A program made the position numbers and the translations under genes. From Acanthamoeba sp. SK_2022b (lineage: Eukaryota > Discosea > Longamoebia > Acanthamoebidae): a stretch of DNA of 23,394 nucleotides. Positions within the stretch are counted from its first letter, which is position 1; every line of letters begins with the position of its first letter. The DNA is taken from the NCBI GenBank assembly GCA_027943245.1, contig JANDJZ010000120.1, positions 1 to 23,394 on the forward strand. Direction: 5' to 3'. Below the pieces are notes generated by a model. That model saw only the letters and a list, made by a program, of their open reading frames with translations. It was not told the DNA's origin and searched no databases. This document shows positions 9,904-19,892 of this stretch, piece by piece.

Positions 9904-10824
9904 AAGTGCTAGTCTCACCTGATTATTCTCCAGAGAGGTCAAGTGCATGCAGTGTTGGCGATGCAAGGTGGGTACTCCACCGTTTCGCCAGTGACACGCG
10001 CCTCGCTCACTCCTAACACTTGTGACTCACTCGTGCAGCAATTTGGACATCGCACTGGCGATCGAGAATGCCCATTTCGTGATGGAGGTCTATAACACCC
10101 ACCACCTCACCACCACCACCACACACACACCAACCACAGGCGGGCCATAGGCCCTACCCCAATTTTGGGAAGGGGTCCCCTCCGGGGATGGGGGTGGTGG
10201 GGTGTGGGTGTGGTGATGGTGGTGGTGTGTGTGTGTGGTTTGAGTCGTCTTGTGCTGTCGAGCTTGGTGCTGATCTATCTCACGGCAGGCAATCCCAAGA
10301 GCGAAGCTGAGCGGCAAGCTCGCATGGTATACTAGCGATCGTCCTTGGCGTTGGCTTGGTGCGCACTGAGTCAGCGTTGGATCGGGCCTCTCTCTCCTCT
10401 CCTTTTTTTTTTCCCTCTCCACAATCTGCAGGATCCCATGTACCACCTGATGCAGGGCAAGGCCAGCCAACCCGAGGACTCTCCACACAAGCCCGAGCCC
10501 AAAGCCCAGAGGTAACCCCCTCAGCTTTCAAGAGGCCCCCTCTGCAGTCCGCCGGCTCTCGCCGCGGCCGTGTAGAGAGGCCGACCAAACGATGACCAAC
10601 GGGGGGTTGGGAACCGCAGTTTGAAAGAGCTGGCCCAGCAGCTGATGGAGCTACAGAAGGAGAAGAAGCGCAAGAAGAAGGAGAAGAGAGAGAAGAAGGA
10701 GAAACGGAAGCGAGAGAAGGACCGCAAAAAGGACAAGAAGGATAAAAGGGACAAGAAGGACAAGAAAGAGAGACACCACCACAAGAAGAGGAGACGAAGC
10801 AGCCGGAGCTCTGACTCTGAGTGA
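9529..10824 (+). CDS. RP9: RP9 (PIM1-associated protein PAP-1) homologue
   Basis: Seven exons (9529-9725, 9796-9810, 9934-9967, 10039-10087, 10289-10326, 10432-10511, 10620-10824) give 205 aa, against about 221 for the human protein. After a short leader the conserved core reads PEDTVPDLPGNEQVRDFL, APSKGLW, MPLGKEVK, then a CCHC zinc knuckle CMQCWRCKQFGHRTGDREC (about residues 76-94), and DPMYHLM. The C-terminal third is almost pure Lys/Arg/Glu ending RRRSSRSSDSE, like the family. RP9 proteins are nuclear, bind RNA-processing factors, and in humans interact with PIM1 and the splicing factor U2AF35. That role is family knowledge, not visible here. Exon 2 is only 15 nt, yet it supplies the conserved MPLGK. 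Introns 2 and 4 carry large simple repeats. Confidence 0.93.
9796..9810 (+). other. 15-nt microexon (exon 2 of RP9)
   Basis: GATGCCGCTCGGCAA lies between a CAG acceptor and a GTGCGT donor. With phase-2 joins on both sides it encodes Met-Pro-Leu-Gly and completes a Trp and a Lys. The result restores the family motif GLW-MPLGK-EVK, which is strong support that it is real. Confidence 0.85.
9843..9902. repeat. (GT)30 microsatellite in RP9 intron 2
   Basis: About 60 nt of uninterrupted GT fill half of the 123-nt intron between the RP9 microexon and exon 3. Confidence 0.95.
10088..10288 (+). repeat. RP9 intron 4 with imperfect inverted (CCA/CA) and (GGT/GT) arms
   Basis: A C/A-rich arm (about 10095-10138: CACC and CA runs) and a G/T-rich arm (about 10190-10240: GGT and GT runs) flank a core of short palindromes (GGGCCATAGGCCC, AGGGGTCCCCT). 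The two arms are largely complementary and could fold as one long stem in the pre-mRNA. Confidence 0.6.
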
Positions 10825-10906
10825 ACAACAACAATAACAACAAAAATCATTATTTTTACTTATTTACTTGAAAAAACAAAACGTGCGCTCGCGTAGGCGT
10901 AACTCA
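10825..10906. other. Convergent 3' spacer, RP9 / MINDY genes
   Basis: Only 82 bp separate the two stop codons, so the 3'-UTRs probably overlap. The sequence is A-rich on the plus strand (AACAATAACAACAAAAATC). On the minus strand it contains AGTAAATAAGT, a plausible variant polyadenylation region. Confidence 0.45.
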
Positions 10907-12958
10907 TCAGCTGATGAGGCAGGAGGTGTCCTCCTCGCCTCGCGAGGGGGCCTTGGGGCGCGGGTACTGGCGCATGGCCTTGGCCTGTGGGGGAGCCTCC
11001 CGATTCTTGGCCGGCCGCCTGCCTCGCGCCGGCGACGACAGGCTGTCCTCCCGCGCCTTCATCGCGCTCTCGCGCCTGAGCTCCCGCTCCTGCAATCGCT
11101 GCGCCAGCAGAAAGTCGTCCCTGTTTCCATGCACAAGCAACAGGTAGTAGCGCGCCACCAATAAGAACAACTCTCTTGCGCTTGGGAGAAGGAGTGCAGA
11201 GTAGTGCGTACTCTTCCTGCAGCTTCTCGGGCGTGATTTCGGGCTGGGCCTCGCTGACGGCCACAGACTGAATGAGACGCTGCTCCTCGCTTTTCTGGTA
11301 GACCTTGAAGGAATGCGTGGTGAGGATGGTGTCGCCATCGATCTGTTGAAGCCAACAACACCAACGTTTTGCTTAGCTTTCAATGCCCATCTCGGCTTAT
11401 GCGGGAAGACTAAGGAAGAGGTCAGAAGGGGGAGGCGCACCTGGTCCAGCTTTTCCCACACGACGGGCGTGTCTTGATAGCCGACATCGGTAACGAGCAG
11501 GAAGAGCGACCCGTTGTGCTTGTGAAGCACGGAGAAGTGGTTGTTGCGGAAGAACACGCAGAACTCGCCCTCACGCAGGCCTGTAACCAACGACAGCCAG
11601 TTGAGCGGTGCCCGTTGAACGGCTATGCCAAACTCCGAGCGGGAGCGGGAGCAGGAGATCAACCATGATTACCTTGATGAAGCGAAACGATGCCGTGGTA
11701 GGTGAGCTGCGTCGGCGTGCGCTGGAAATAGTCCTGGATGGCGAGGCCCTCCTTCACGATCCGTCGATCGTCTCCCTTGAGGCGGGGCAGCAACCGAGCC
11801 GCCTCCGCGTCGAGGTCCAGCTCTTCTGTGTCCTTGTTCTCCTCTGTCGCGGTGGTGGTGGGGCGCGTGAGCGAGCCGCGCTGCGCAAAATCGCAAGAAG
11901 AGGTGCGTGGGATGGAGGCCCAGGTGGAAATACCTTTGCACAGGCGCGTCACGAGGGCGTTCCGCTCGACAAGCTTCTCCATGAGCTGATCGTACGAATG
12001 CTTAGCAACCACCTTCCACGAGGCATCCTGAGGATCCACGATCCAGCCGTGAACCTACACACGCACGGCCAATGAGCAATTCCTCGGAGGGGTTCGACGC
12101 CATAGCCAAGAGAATGGGACTGTACCAAGTTCATGTTGAGAACGTCGAAAACGATGCACTCCTGAGTGAACTCCATGTCTTTGATCCTGCACGCGGAGCA
12201 AGGAGAGGCAGATGAGTCAAGCGCCCGAACGAGTTAACCGCGTCGAGCGGAAGGAAAGGAGCAGGTGTACACTTACCCAGTGAACTTGACGTTGATGTCG
12301 AGACCCGCCGAGAGCTTGGGCAACACCTTGAGCGCGTCGCTAACGTTTTGGGTGTAGTTGGCTAGGAGGCCCTTGTCCGCGGCGATCAACGGCTGCAGAG
12401 CAATGCGATCGTAAGTCAACAGCAGCATGCGTTAAACAATGGTGCAAACCACGTACTGGTGGCTTGAGGCTCGAGAGGTAGTCAGCGAGCATGGAGAGGA
12501 GGTCGCTGTTGTTGATGCCGCCATAGTCGGCGTGAACGTGTAGCTTGCCCGTCAGGAACAAAATGTTGCCTAGAAAAAGAGCAGCACAAATAACAATTAT
12601 TCCAAGTTTATCTCTTGTTTTTAAAACAAGTTTATATATTGTTTTTAAAAAATCATGTATTAATTCAAAAAGAATAAAAGGAATAAATAATTGTTATTTA
12701 AGTCGAGAAAAGGACCGTACAGATGGCGAGAAGGGGACACGGCCCGTTTTCGTTCTGCAACAGGAGCGGGATGGTCTGCTTCTTGGAGATATGGATGTGC
12801 TTGAGTCGGTAGTAGCTGTCTTGCATGGCCCGCTTTTCTGTGTCACTAGACCGCAACGGGGCTGCTAGTTCTCTCTGGGGTTCCTCATTGTCCGAGATCT
12901 TTTGCTTCTCCTTCCTCTGTTCTGCTTGGGCCTTCTTTTCTGATGTGCTGGCACTCAT
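10907..12958 (-). CDS. MINDY (FAM63) family deubiquitinase
   Basis: Eight exons (12958-12721, 12569-12457, 12392-12277, 12186-12126, 12054-11673, 11580-11441, 11342-11212, 11120-10907) give 464 aa. The catalytic signature is LLQNENGPCPLLAICNILF, with Gln68 as oxyanion residue and Cys74 as nucleophile, plus FFRNNHFSVLHKH with His318 as general base. These match the MINDY-1/2 cysteine-protease fold, which trims K48-linked ubiquitin chains. QLTYHG and LFLLVTDVGY are further family landmarks. After the fold, DDFLLAQRLQERE fits an MIU-type ubiquitin-binding helix. The protein ends SCLIS, a possible CaaX prenylation box. The start at 12958 is preferred because upstream residues are not family-like; in-frame Mets at 13120 and 13171 exist. 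Within exon 5 a stop-free 90-nt segment (11933-11844) has splice consensus at both ends and may be an optional intron. Confidence 0.92.
12570..12720 (-). other. AT-rich intron 1 of the MINDY gene
   Basis: This 151-nt intron is almost entirely A/T, with a repeated element: TTGTTTTTAAAACAAG near 12617 and TTGTTTTTAAAAAATC near 12640. The contrast with the GC-rich exons on both sides is sharp. Confidence 0.75.
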
Positions 12959-13371
12959 GCTACGTTCGCGACGAGTAACGACTGATGCTTTTGCAGCTGT
13001 AGTAAATGGCGGCGTTGATGCAACGGAGGTCTTGGCCGAGAGCAAAATACAACCCGCAAAAGAGTTTCCCCCAAATAAATAGTGTCCGATTTCTCTAATC
13101 CCAAATGGATGAAATTTCATTCTGATGCACAAGAACTCACCCACCAGCGGCCGCGAGGGCGCTGCACCCACCGGCTCGCTCCGTTGGTGGATCCAAGAGG
13201 GAGATGAACAAACAGTTGGTTCGGGTTCGGGGGCAAAGGTGTTTGTTTGTTCATCCAGCCAAAGGCGGAGTTTGTTTGTTTGTTTCCCTTATTTTTGAAT
13301 TTGTAGCAGGAATTGAGGGACGAAACCTATGTTGTTCGCGTACGGCCAAGGGCACAAGCCGCACTGCAGTG
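12959..13371. promoter_or_regulatory. Divergent promoter region, MINDY / RCC1-BTB-filamin genes
   Basis: About 410 bp lie between divergent start codons. The frame of each gene is open some way into the spacer (MINDY to 13171, RCC1 gene from 13204), so either start could be further out. I keep the inner starts: the RCC1 start is supported by the similar start at 23271. A TTTG-type repeat (about 13245-13285) is present. No specific promoter motif was recognised. Confidence 0.5.
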
Positions 13372-16300
13372 ATGGAGGGGAAAGATGTCACGACCAAGAC
13401 AGTCAAGAGAAATAGAAGCTCGGGTGGGACGCCTCCGCCCTCGACTGCCCCTACGACGGAGCCGCAACAACAGGTTGCCGAGGCCCTTGTGCTTGCGGGC
13501 CAGTCGCCTGTGGCAAAGGTCTTCGTCTCGGGCGGCTCGTTCGACACGCCGCAGCGTACGCAAAACATCATGTCGCGTGTGAAGCAGGTGGCCTGCTCCT
13601 CCTACCACGCCTGGTTTCTCCTTGGTAACTTCCCCTCCCCCTTCTGCTCTCTAGTTAATATTTTTATTTTTCTCATTTAATATAAATTTTGGAGAATATG
13701 AAATTTAATATTTAATTTTTTGTTTGCACGTTGGGCTCGCAGAGAACGGGACGTGCTTCGCCGAGTACGCCTTCGCCTTTCCCTCCCTCCCAGCTGTTGT
13801 GTTTGTTGTTAATGTGTCCTTTGGCGCAGGAAGCCGAGTGGTGCTCAGCGCATCGTCAGTGCGTCGCGTCTTCCCTTGCTGTAGTCTTGGCAATGATAAA
13901 GTGTTCGAGATTGCTCATACGGTTAACGTGGCGCCACCTGACAGCCGTGGAGGGCCAAAAGGTGAAGCAGGTGGCCTGCGCCGGGTCGTGTGCGGTTCTT
14001 CTCATGGAGAGCGGAAAGGTGGCTTGGTGCAAAGTGGATCCAGCCCAGAGGTAAGGTTGCGCATTCATGGGATGCCTAGGCTTTCTTCTTCTCTCTTCGA
14101 GAGGATGGCTTGTTCTGATTGCTTTGGGCCACTGCACAGCCATCCGCCACTCAAGGAGCTGCAACTGGCCGAAGAGGATCCCAATTTCCCGCCCGTAAAA
14201 GAAGTGGCCTGCACGGAAGGCCACCTTCTCTTGCTATGTGAGGATGTGCGTTCTTCTCGCTGCAAGCGTTTTTCTGTTTGGCGTTGTCACCACGGCGGTT
14301 GTTTCCCATTCTCACATGCGGCTCGCTCCCTACAGAGATCAGTGTATGCAGTCAGGGTCTCGGCGGACCTGGCCGGCTTAGCGCCCACGAGGGGGGCCCC
14401 GCCCGTGCGCGTGTCGCCACCCCAACTCAGTTTGGCGGCCGAAGTAGGCGTCGTACAAATCACAGGCTCCGTGAACAACGTCGCCGCTCTCACTGGTATG
14501 TGACTGCGGAAGGTTTTGTTGGGCCTAGTCTCCTATGTCGACTGTTGGCCGTTTTATTCCTGCATGCAGGCGGCGGTGACGTCTACACTTGGGAGCTGGG
14601 CAAAACCTCACCGGCCAAGGTCGAGGGACTGGAGAACAAGGGGATCAAGGCGATTGCTGCGGGAACCTACCACATGGCTGCCATAACCAACGACGGTCAG
14701 CTCTACACGTGGTAAAATCGCCTGCGCCCAGTGGACCTGTGCGTTCGCTCGTTGTCCGCTGACGCGCTGTTCCACCAGGGGAAGCAATTCCACGCACCAG
14801 CTGGGGCTCGGTGGAGGCGAAAAGAAGGTAGCCATCCCCCAGCGAGTGACAGCTCTCTATGGCAAGCCGGTGGTCAGCGTTTCGTGCGGCGCATCGCACA
14901 CCGCCTGGTACGCACCGGCCCCAACAACTCCATGCGCAGCTGCCCGTCCCTGACTGTTCCCACCGGGCAGCCTCACCGAGATGGGGCGCGTCTACACGTG
15001 GGGCGCGGGTGTCTCGGGCTCGCTCGGACACGGCCAGACGGCCGATCAGATCACGCCTCGCCTCGTTGAAGACCTCCGTCGTATGGCTCTCTCTGAAGTG
15101 GATCATTTGGCTGTGAGAAATGCTCATTTATGCGCCTGGCTTAAACAGACATGACGGTGAGCCACATCGCCTGTGGCTGGTATCACACAGTGGCCGTAGT
15201 CAGGTAATTAGACGAGTCGTGATCCATTGCGCATACGCCAGTGGTTTGTGGTAACCCAACTTGTGTATCTCGCCGGCAGCGTCGGAGCCGATCCGAACAA
15301 GGCCAGGCTGGCCAAGGACATCTCTTCGCTGCTCGACTTCGATGTGGACAATTTCTCCGATGTGACTGTTCACGGTTGGTGTTGCCGTTGCAAGTCGAGT
15401 TGCTGAAATCGATGTCGCCCGACTCACGTTTTCCTTCATCAAACGCAGGACGAGGCAGCTCGCGAGGCATCGCGTGCCACAAGATGGTCCTCAGCCGCCT
15501 GCCGGCGTGGAAGCGTATGATCGAGGAGAACGAAGCCAAGGGCATCTCGGAAGCCGAACTGCATGTGGACATCGATGCCCGCCTGCTGCCACTGCTTGTT
15601 AGGAGCATCTACGGCCAAGCTCTCGTGTCCGACCTGGCAACTGCCACCTACCTGCAGTTGGCGGCCATAGCCAAGAAGCTGCAGTTCGTTGCCCTCTATG
15701 ACGAAGTCGTGTCGACGTTCGGTTCCGGCGTCAACGTTAACAACGTATGCCGCGTGTGGCGGGAGCTCGCCGAACTCCAAAAGCGCATGCCGGGTATCGC
15801 GGAAAACGAGGTCGGCCACGGTGATGACGCCCTGGGCCTGGGACCGCTAAAGCAGGACGACCTGACCAGGTTTCAGATGCATTGCTTCGTGACCATCATT
15901 CTCAACTTTGACCAGTGGTGGAGCGACGACGAGTTCAAGGCCGTCGCGTTCGCGGCCAGCCAGCACTCGCCCAAGATTGCGAACATGATCCGAGAGAAGC
16001 AACGGCATGGGAAGACCACAAAGAAGAGCGAGCCCGAAGATGGTGGCGCCCAACAGGTGAGGACGTGCCCTAAGGTGGCTCGATCACGACCACAGCGATG
16101 TCTGACCATTTCTCATTATTTGCTTTGTCACAGGCAACCGACAACGTTGGCAACGCGCTTGAATCGGCGGACAAGGAAGCAGCTACGTCAGCTGACGTGG
16201 CCACCATCACCGCTACCAACGCCGCCGTCACGAACCCTCCCGAAACAGTTGAGGACACCACAACCGAGTTAACACATGCTAGCTCGTTGCAATCGGTGAT

Positions 16301-19300
16301 GACTGATAGAGCGGAGGAAATCTTGTCGAGCGCGCTCGCCTCGTTTATCGACAACCCACGCTACGCCGATGTCAAGTTGGTCGTGGAGGGCCGCGAGATC
16401 CACGCGCACAAGGCTATTTTGTGCTCACGCTCGTCGCATTTCCGAGCTATGTTCACGCTCGGCATGCGCGAGGCCACCACCAACATCATCGAGGTGGGCG
16501 ACATCTCGTACGAGGTCTTCACAACAATTCTTCGCTATCTCTACGCTGCCGAGTACCACTACCCACGCATTTGTTGTCTTTTTCGTTCTTGTACTGATGT
16601 CTTTTTGGTCCTTCTGTGGCAGGTTGGAGTTGAGCGAGGAGACGGTTGTGGAGGTTATGATCAGCGCCAATCAATATGTGCTGCTGCCTCTTCAGGAGCA
16701 ATGTGAGGCATTCATCGAGCAGGTACTACCTCGTCGGCGGGCTCTTTGTTCTTGTGTGACTCTTATCAATGGCTCTGTTTCCTCTATTCAGGGTCTGTCG
16801 GTGGACAATGCCGGCTACTTCCTGGAGATGGCCAACCGCTTCCAGGCTCAACATCTGAAGGCTCTCGCTTTGGAGTACATGGTCCAACATCGCGCTGAGT
16901 TTGAAGCGGTATGTCTCCCCACATATCACGCTCTGACCGCCCGCGAGTTACGGTCCCACACCACCGACACTCGTTCCTACAACAAACACAGAACGAGGAG
17001 GCCCTCGAAGACCTGTCCCCGGAGCTCCTCCGCGAGTACCAACAAAAGAGTACACACAACCTGATCTTCCGCTTACCTCACAGTGCATTGACAAATGGGT
17101 GGCTGGGGTGGGCCGCGACAGTCCCCTGTGCCGAGAAGTGCCTGATTGCGGGAGCCGGCACCCATTGGGCGCCCCTGAGCAAGGCCGCCAAGTTCTCGAT
17201 TCAGGTATTCCTAGACAAGCCAGCGCGGCCGCCGGCACATCCTTGCACAGCAGACCAGCGCCACAGCATTACACTCATCGTGCGTGGCGTGTCCTTCGTG
17301 CGTTCGTCGTGGTGCACCAGACGTGCAACGTGGACGGTGATCCGCTGGCGGCCGGAGGCCAAAAGTTCAGAGTAAAGATACGTCCTGTCTCCGTTATAGA
17401 GCACGCTCCCCTAGAGGACGGCGACAACGACGACGAAGTGGACGACCGCAGCCAAGGTTTCACGTCGCAGCTGAAGCATAAAGGCTACATCGAGGGCCAG
17501 GTCACTGAGTACATGCAGGTTGGAAACCCCACAGGTAAAGCGCCCATTCCGCGTTCTTGCCTCTTTTTTGACGCAAATACCTATTTAATGTGGTTCGATA
17601 TGTTGTCGCGGCTACATGCGCCAAGGTGAGTATGTGGTGGAGTACGCCGTGCCTTTTAAGGGCGACTACGTAATGGACGTAACGCTCCACGATAAGCACC
17701 TCAATGGCAGTCCGTTCGCCATCTGGGTATGCCCATATCGCCTCTCGCTCACAAACTATCCCCCCCCTACGGTCGCATGACTCGGTGACATCTGTTTGGA
17801 GTAGGCTGGCCCAGGCTACGATCCCAAGTCGTGTTATATGCTCGTCGACCAGCAGCCAATGATTGTAGGACAGGAGAGGACTTTCACCCTCGTTGCCAAC
17901 GACCAGCACGGCGTCCAATGCCTTGGTATGTCCAACCATCCAATCAAATCCAACCTATCAGTGTGTTGTTGACGCACATGGGCCTGGGGCACAGGTGGAG
18001 GCAAGGATTGGGACATCACGTTCGCAGAGGTGCTACACTTCCACGCTTTCCAATAGCCACACGTCACTTATACCTTTCTTGTTGCGTGCGGCGACATGCT
18101 CGACCCCCCCCCCCAGGACACTGTCGCTGCAGCTGAGGACCACCACAACGGCACTTACACGTTCTCGCTCATGTCGCTCAAGGCCGGCACCTTTTCGCTC
18201 AAGGTGCTTACCCCTCCGACCTCCCCCAGTGTTACGCGCGTCTGTCTCTTACTCTCGCCCCCGCGCGCACACACGCGTCTCAGGTCGAACTCAAGAGCGA
18301 CCCGGTGGTGGTCTTTGGCAGCACGGGTGTCTCACGGCCCGCAGTCGCCATCCGGGACTCGCCCTACCAGATCGTCTGCGAACCGGCTCAGGTAACTGCA
18401 CCCGAAACTCTTTCACGTGTAAACGCGGGTGGTGTCCGACTAAAACCTACTTGGTTGTGACTCTCAGCCTTTCCCCGGCCTATGCAAGATTACCGGTCAC
18501 TTCTTTTTCGACATCAAATACGGCGCCCCGGGTATGCCACCTCATCGCCTCGCGCATGAACGCACGCGCGCAGCTGATCTCTCTCTCTCTCTCTCTCTGC
18601 TCACCACCGGTGTGGTCGTGTACACGAGCGCAGTGTCATTCGACGTGGTCCTGTACGACTGGGGAGAGAACGCGACGGGGCCGGCGGACAAGAAACTGGA
18701 CGATCTCCAGGTGGTCATCAGGCGCGAACGGCCGGGCGAGACGGCTCGCGCGCGGCAGCGGCAGGACCTTCTCACATGCCTGTGGCGCGCCAAGAAAGGG
18801 CTGACCCTGGCCGAGCGGGCGCTGCGGCTGCACGCAGTCAAGGAACGCAACACGGCCAAGTACGGCGTTGACCTGTTGACGTTCAAGGAGAAGGCCAAGG
18901 CTCGCCAGACCGCCAGCGGGGGCGAGAAGCAGCTCGAGGGAGCGGCCAAACTCGAGCACGAGGCCAGCACCAAGCGTGCGGCCGTCGCCGAGCTCCGGGG
19001 GCTAGTGGCCGCGCTCGCTGACGATCCCGAGTGGCAGCTCGACAACGCCGAGGAGCAGATGAGGTCGGTAGACAACGCGCGCGTGACGGTCATGCCCAAC
19101 GACGCGCTCGGCTACTCGGTCACGTACGTCGTCGAGGAGGAGGACGAAGAGGCGGAGGCGAAAGAGCTACCGGCCCGACAAAGCCCGAGCAGCGGTAACG
19201 AAGACGCGTATGTGGTCGTCGTCAAGCTGGACGGGGAGCACGTCTCCGGCAGCCCCAAGTTTATCAGGTGCCACCACATGTCGCTGCCCCTCCAGCCCAC

Positions 19301-19730
19301 CGCTTCAACGTCGCCCGCTACTACTCGGCCGACCGTGGCTCCTTCGTCCTCATCCTTATCTCCCTCGCCGTTTGCCTTCTCCCCGCCCACGGCGGGCTTG
19401 CCCTTCGCTCCCTCGTCCTCGTCCTTCTCTCCCTCGCCTTTTGCCTTGGGCTCGCCCTCCACGCCCGCGCCCACGTCGTCCTCGCCCTTCGTTCCCTCGC
19501 TATTCGCCTTTGGCGCGCCCTCCACGTCCACCTCGTCTTCGCCCTTTGCTCCCTCGTCGTTTACCTTTGGCGCACCCTCCACGCCTACGTCGTCCTCGCC
19601 CTTCGCTCCCTCGCTATTCGCCTTTGGTGCGCCCTCCACGTCCACCTCGTCTTCGCCCTTTGCTCCCTCTACGGCCTCAGAGACCACTTCTACCTCCTCT
19701 CCCTTGCCCTTCGCCTTTGGGAAGGAGTAG
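13372..19730 (+). CDS. RCC1-propeller / double-BTB / filamin-repeat protein with FG-like tail
   Basis: Twenty-four exons (13372-13624, 13743-13880, 13945-14050, 14140-14245, 14336-14495, 14570-14711, 14779-14907, 14971-15080, 15149-15203, 15280-15374, 15449-16056, 16134-16552, 16623-16722, 16792-16908, 16992-17035, 17084-17204, 17321-17534, 17626-17726, 17805-17925, 17995-18029, 18117-18203, 18284-18391, 18468-18531, 18634-19730) give 1509 aa. Residues 1-400 hold seven RCC1-type cores, from QVACSSYHAWFL to HIACGWYHTVAVV, with DGQLYTWG and MGRVYTWG the clearest. BTB-1 is about 420-520 (diverged) and BTB-2 about 711-810 (YADVKLVVEGREIHAHKAIL), followed by a BACK-like helical stretch to about 860. 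Filamin-type repeats span about 875-1006 (HLNGSPFAIW), 1007-1122 and 1124-1353 (HVSGSPKFI). The tail from about 1357 has FAFG repeats. BTB domains commonly recruit CUL3; filamin repeats bind cytoskeletal or membrane partners. A scaffold or adaptor role is inferred. Confidence 0.88.
17036..17083 (+). other. Possible retained 48-nt intron in the RCC1-BTB-filamin gene
   Basis: GTACC... to ...CTCACAG has splice consensus at both ends. It is 48 nt long, a multiple of three, and contains no stop in the gene's frame. It lies between the BACK-like stretch and filamin repeat 1. Spliced, the join reads Glu-Asp-Ala; retained, it adds 16 residues. Confidence 0.5.
18578..18599. repeat. (CT)n microsatellite in intron 23 of the RCC1-BTB-filamin gene
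   Basis: A pure CT run on the coding strand lies 35 nt upstream of the exon 24 acceptor (GCGCAG), where it can act as a polypyrimidine tract. Confidence 0.9.
19496..19672 (+). repeat. 57-nt coding tandem repeat (FAFGAPSTSTSSSPFAP type)
   Basis: Three clear copies of a 19-residue unit (FAFGAPSTSTSSSPFAP, FTFGAPSTPTSSSPFAP, then the first form again) start near 19501, 19558 and 19615. More degenerate SPFAF/SPFAL units precede them from about 19365. The antisense strand carries an open repeat frame that is a shadow. Confidence 0.9.
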
Positions 19731-19892
19731 CGGGGCCTCTACCGTGCCACTAGACTTGAGAAAATAGAACCTCAGAAGCGTGCGTGTGTTGGAACGTTCA
19801 TTTCAAAGATGTCTTGTTGTGCCTGCGTCTGTACAAGATTCGCGTTTGTGAGCACGAGTGATGCTCACTCTTCGCACACTTGCCGAAGCGCC
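19731..19892. other. Convergent 3' spacer, RCC1-BTB-filamin / aldo-keto reductase genes
   Basis: There are 162 bp between the two stop codons. It should hold both 3'-UTRs. No canonical AATAAA is seen; AAAATAGAACC follows the plus-strand stop. Confidence 0.45.

Noticed and set aside
19112..19687. 191-codon minus-strand ORF with regular EGAPKANSEGAKGED repeats
   Set aside because: It is the antisense reading of the FG-like tail repeat; the plus frame continues a domain-bearing protein and the minus frame has no start or splice context.
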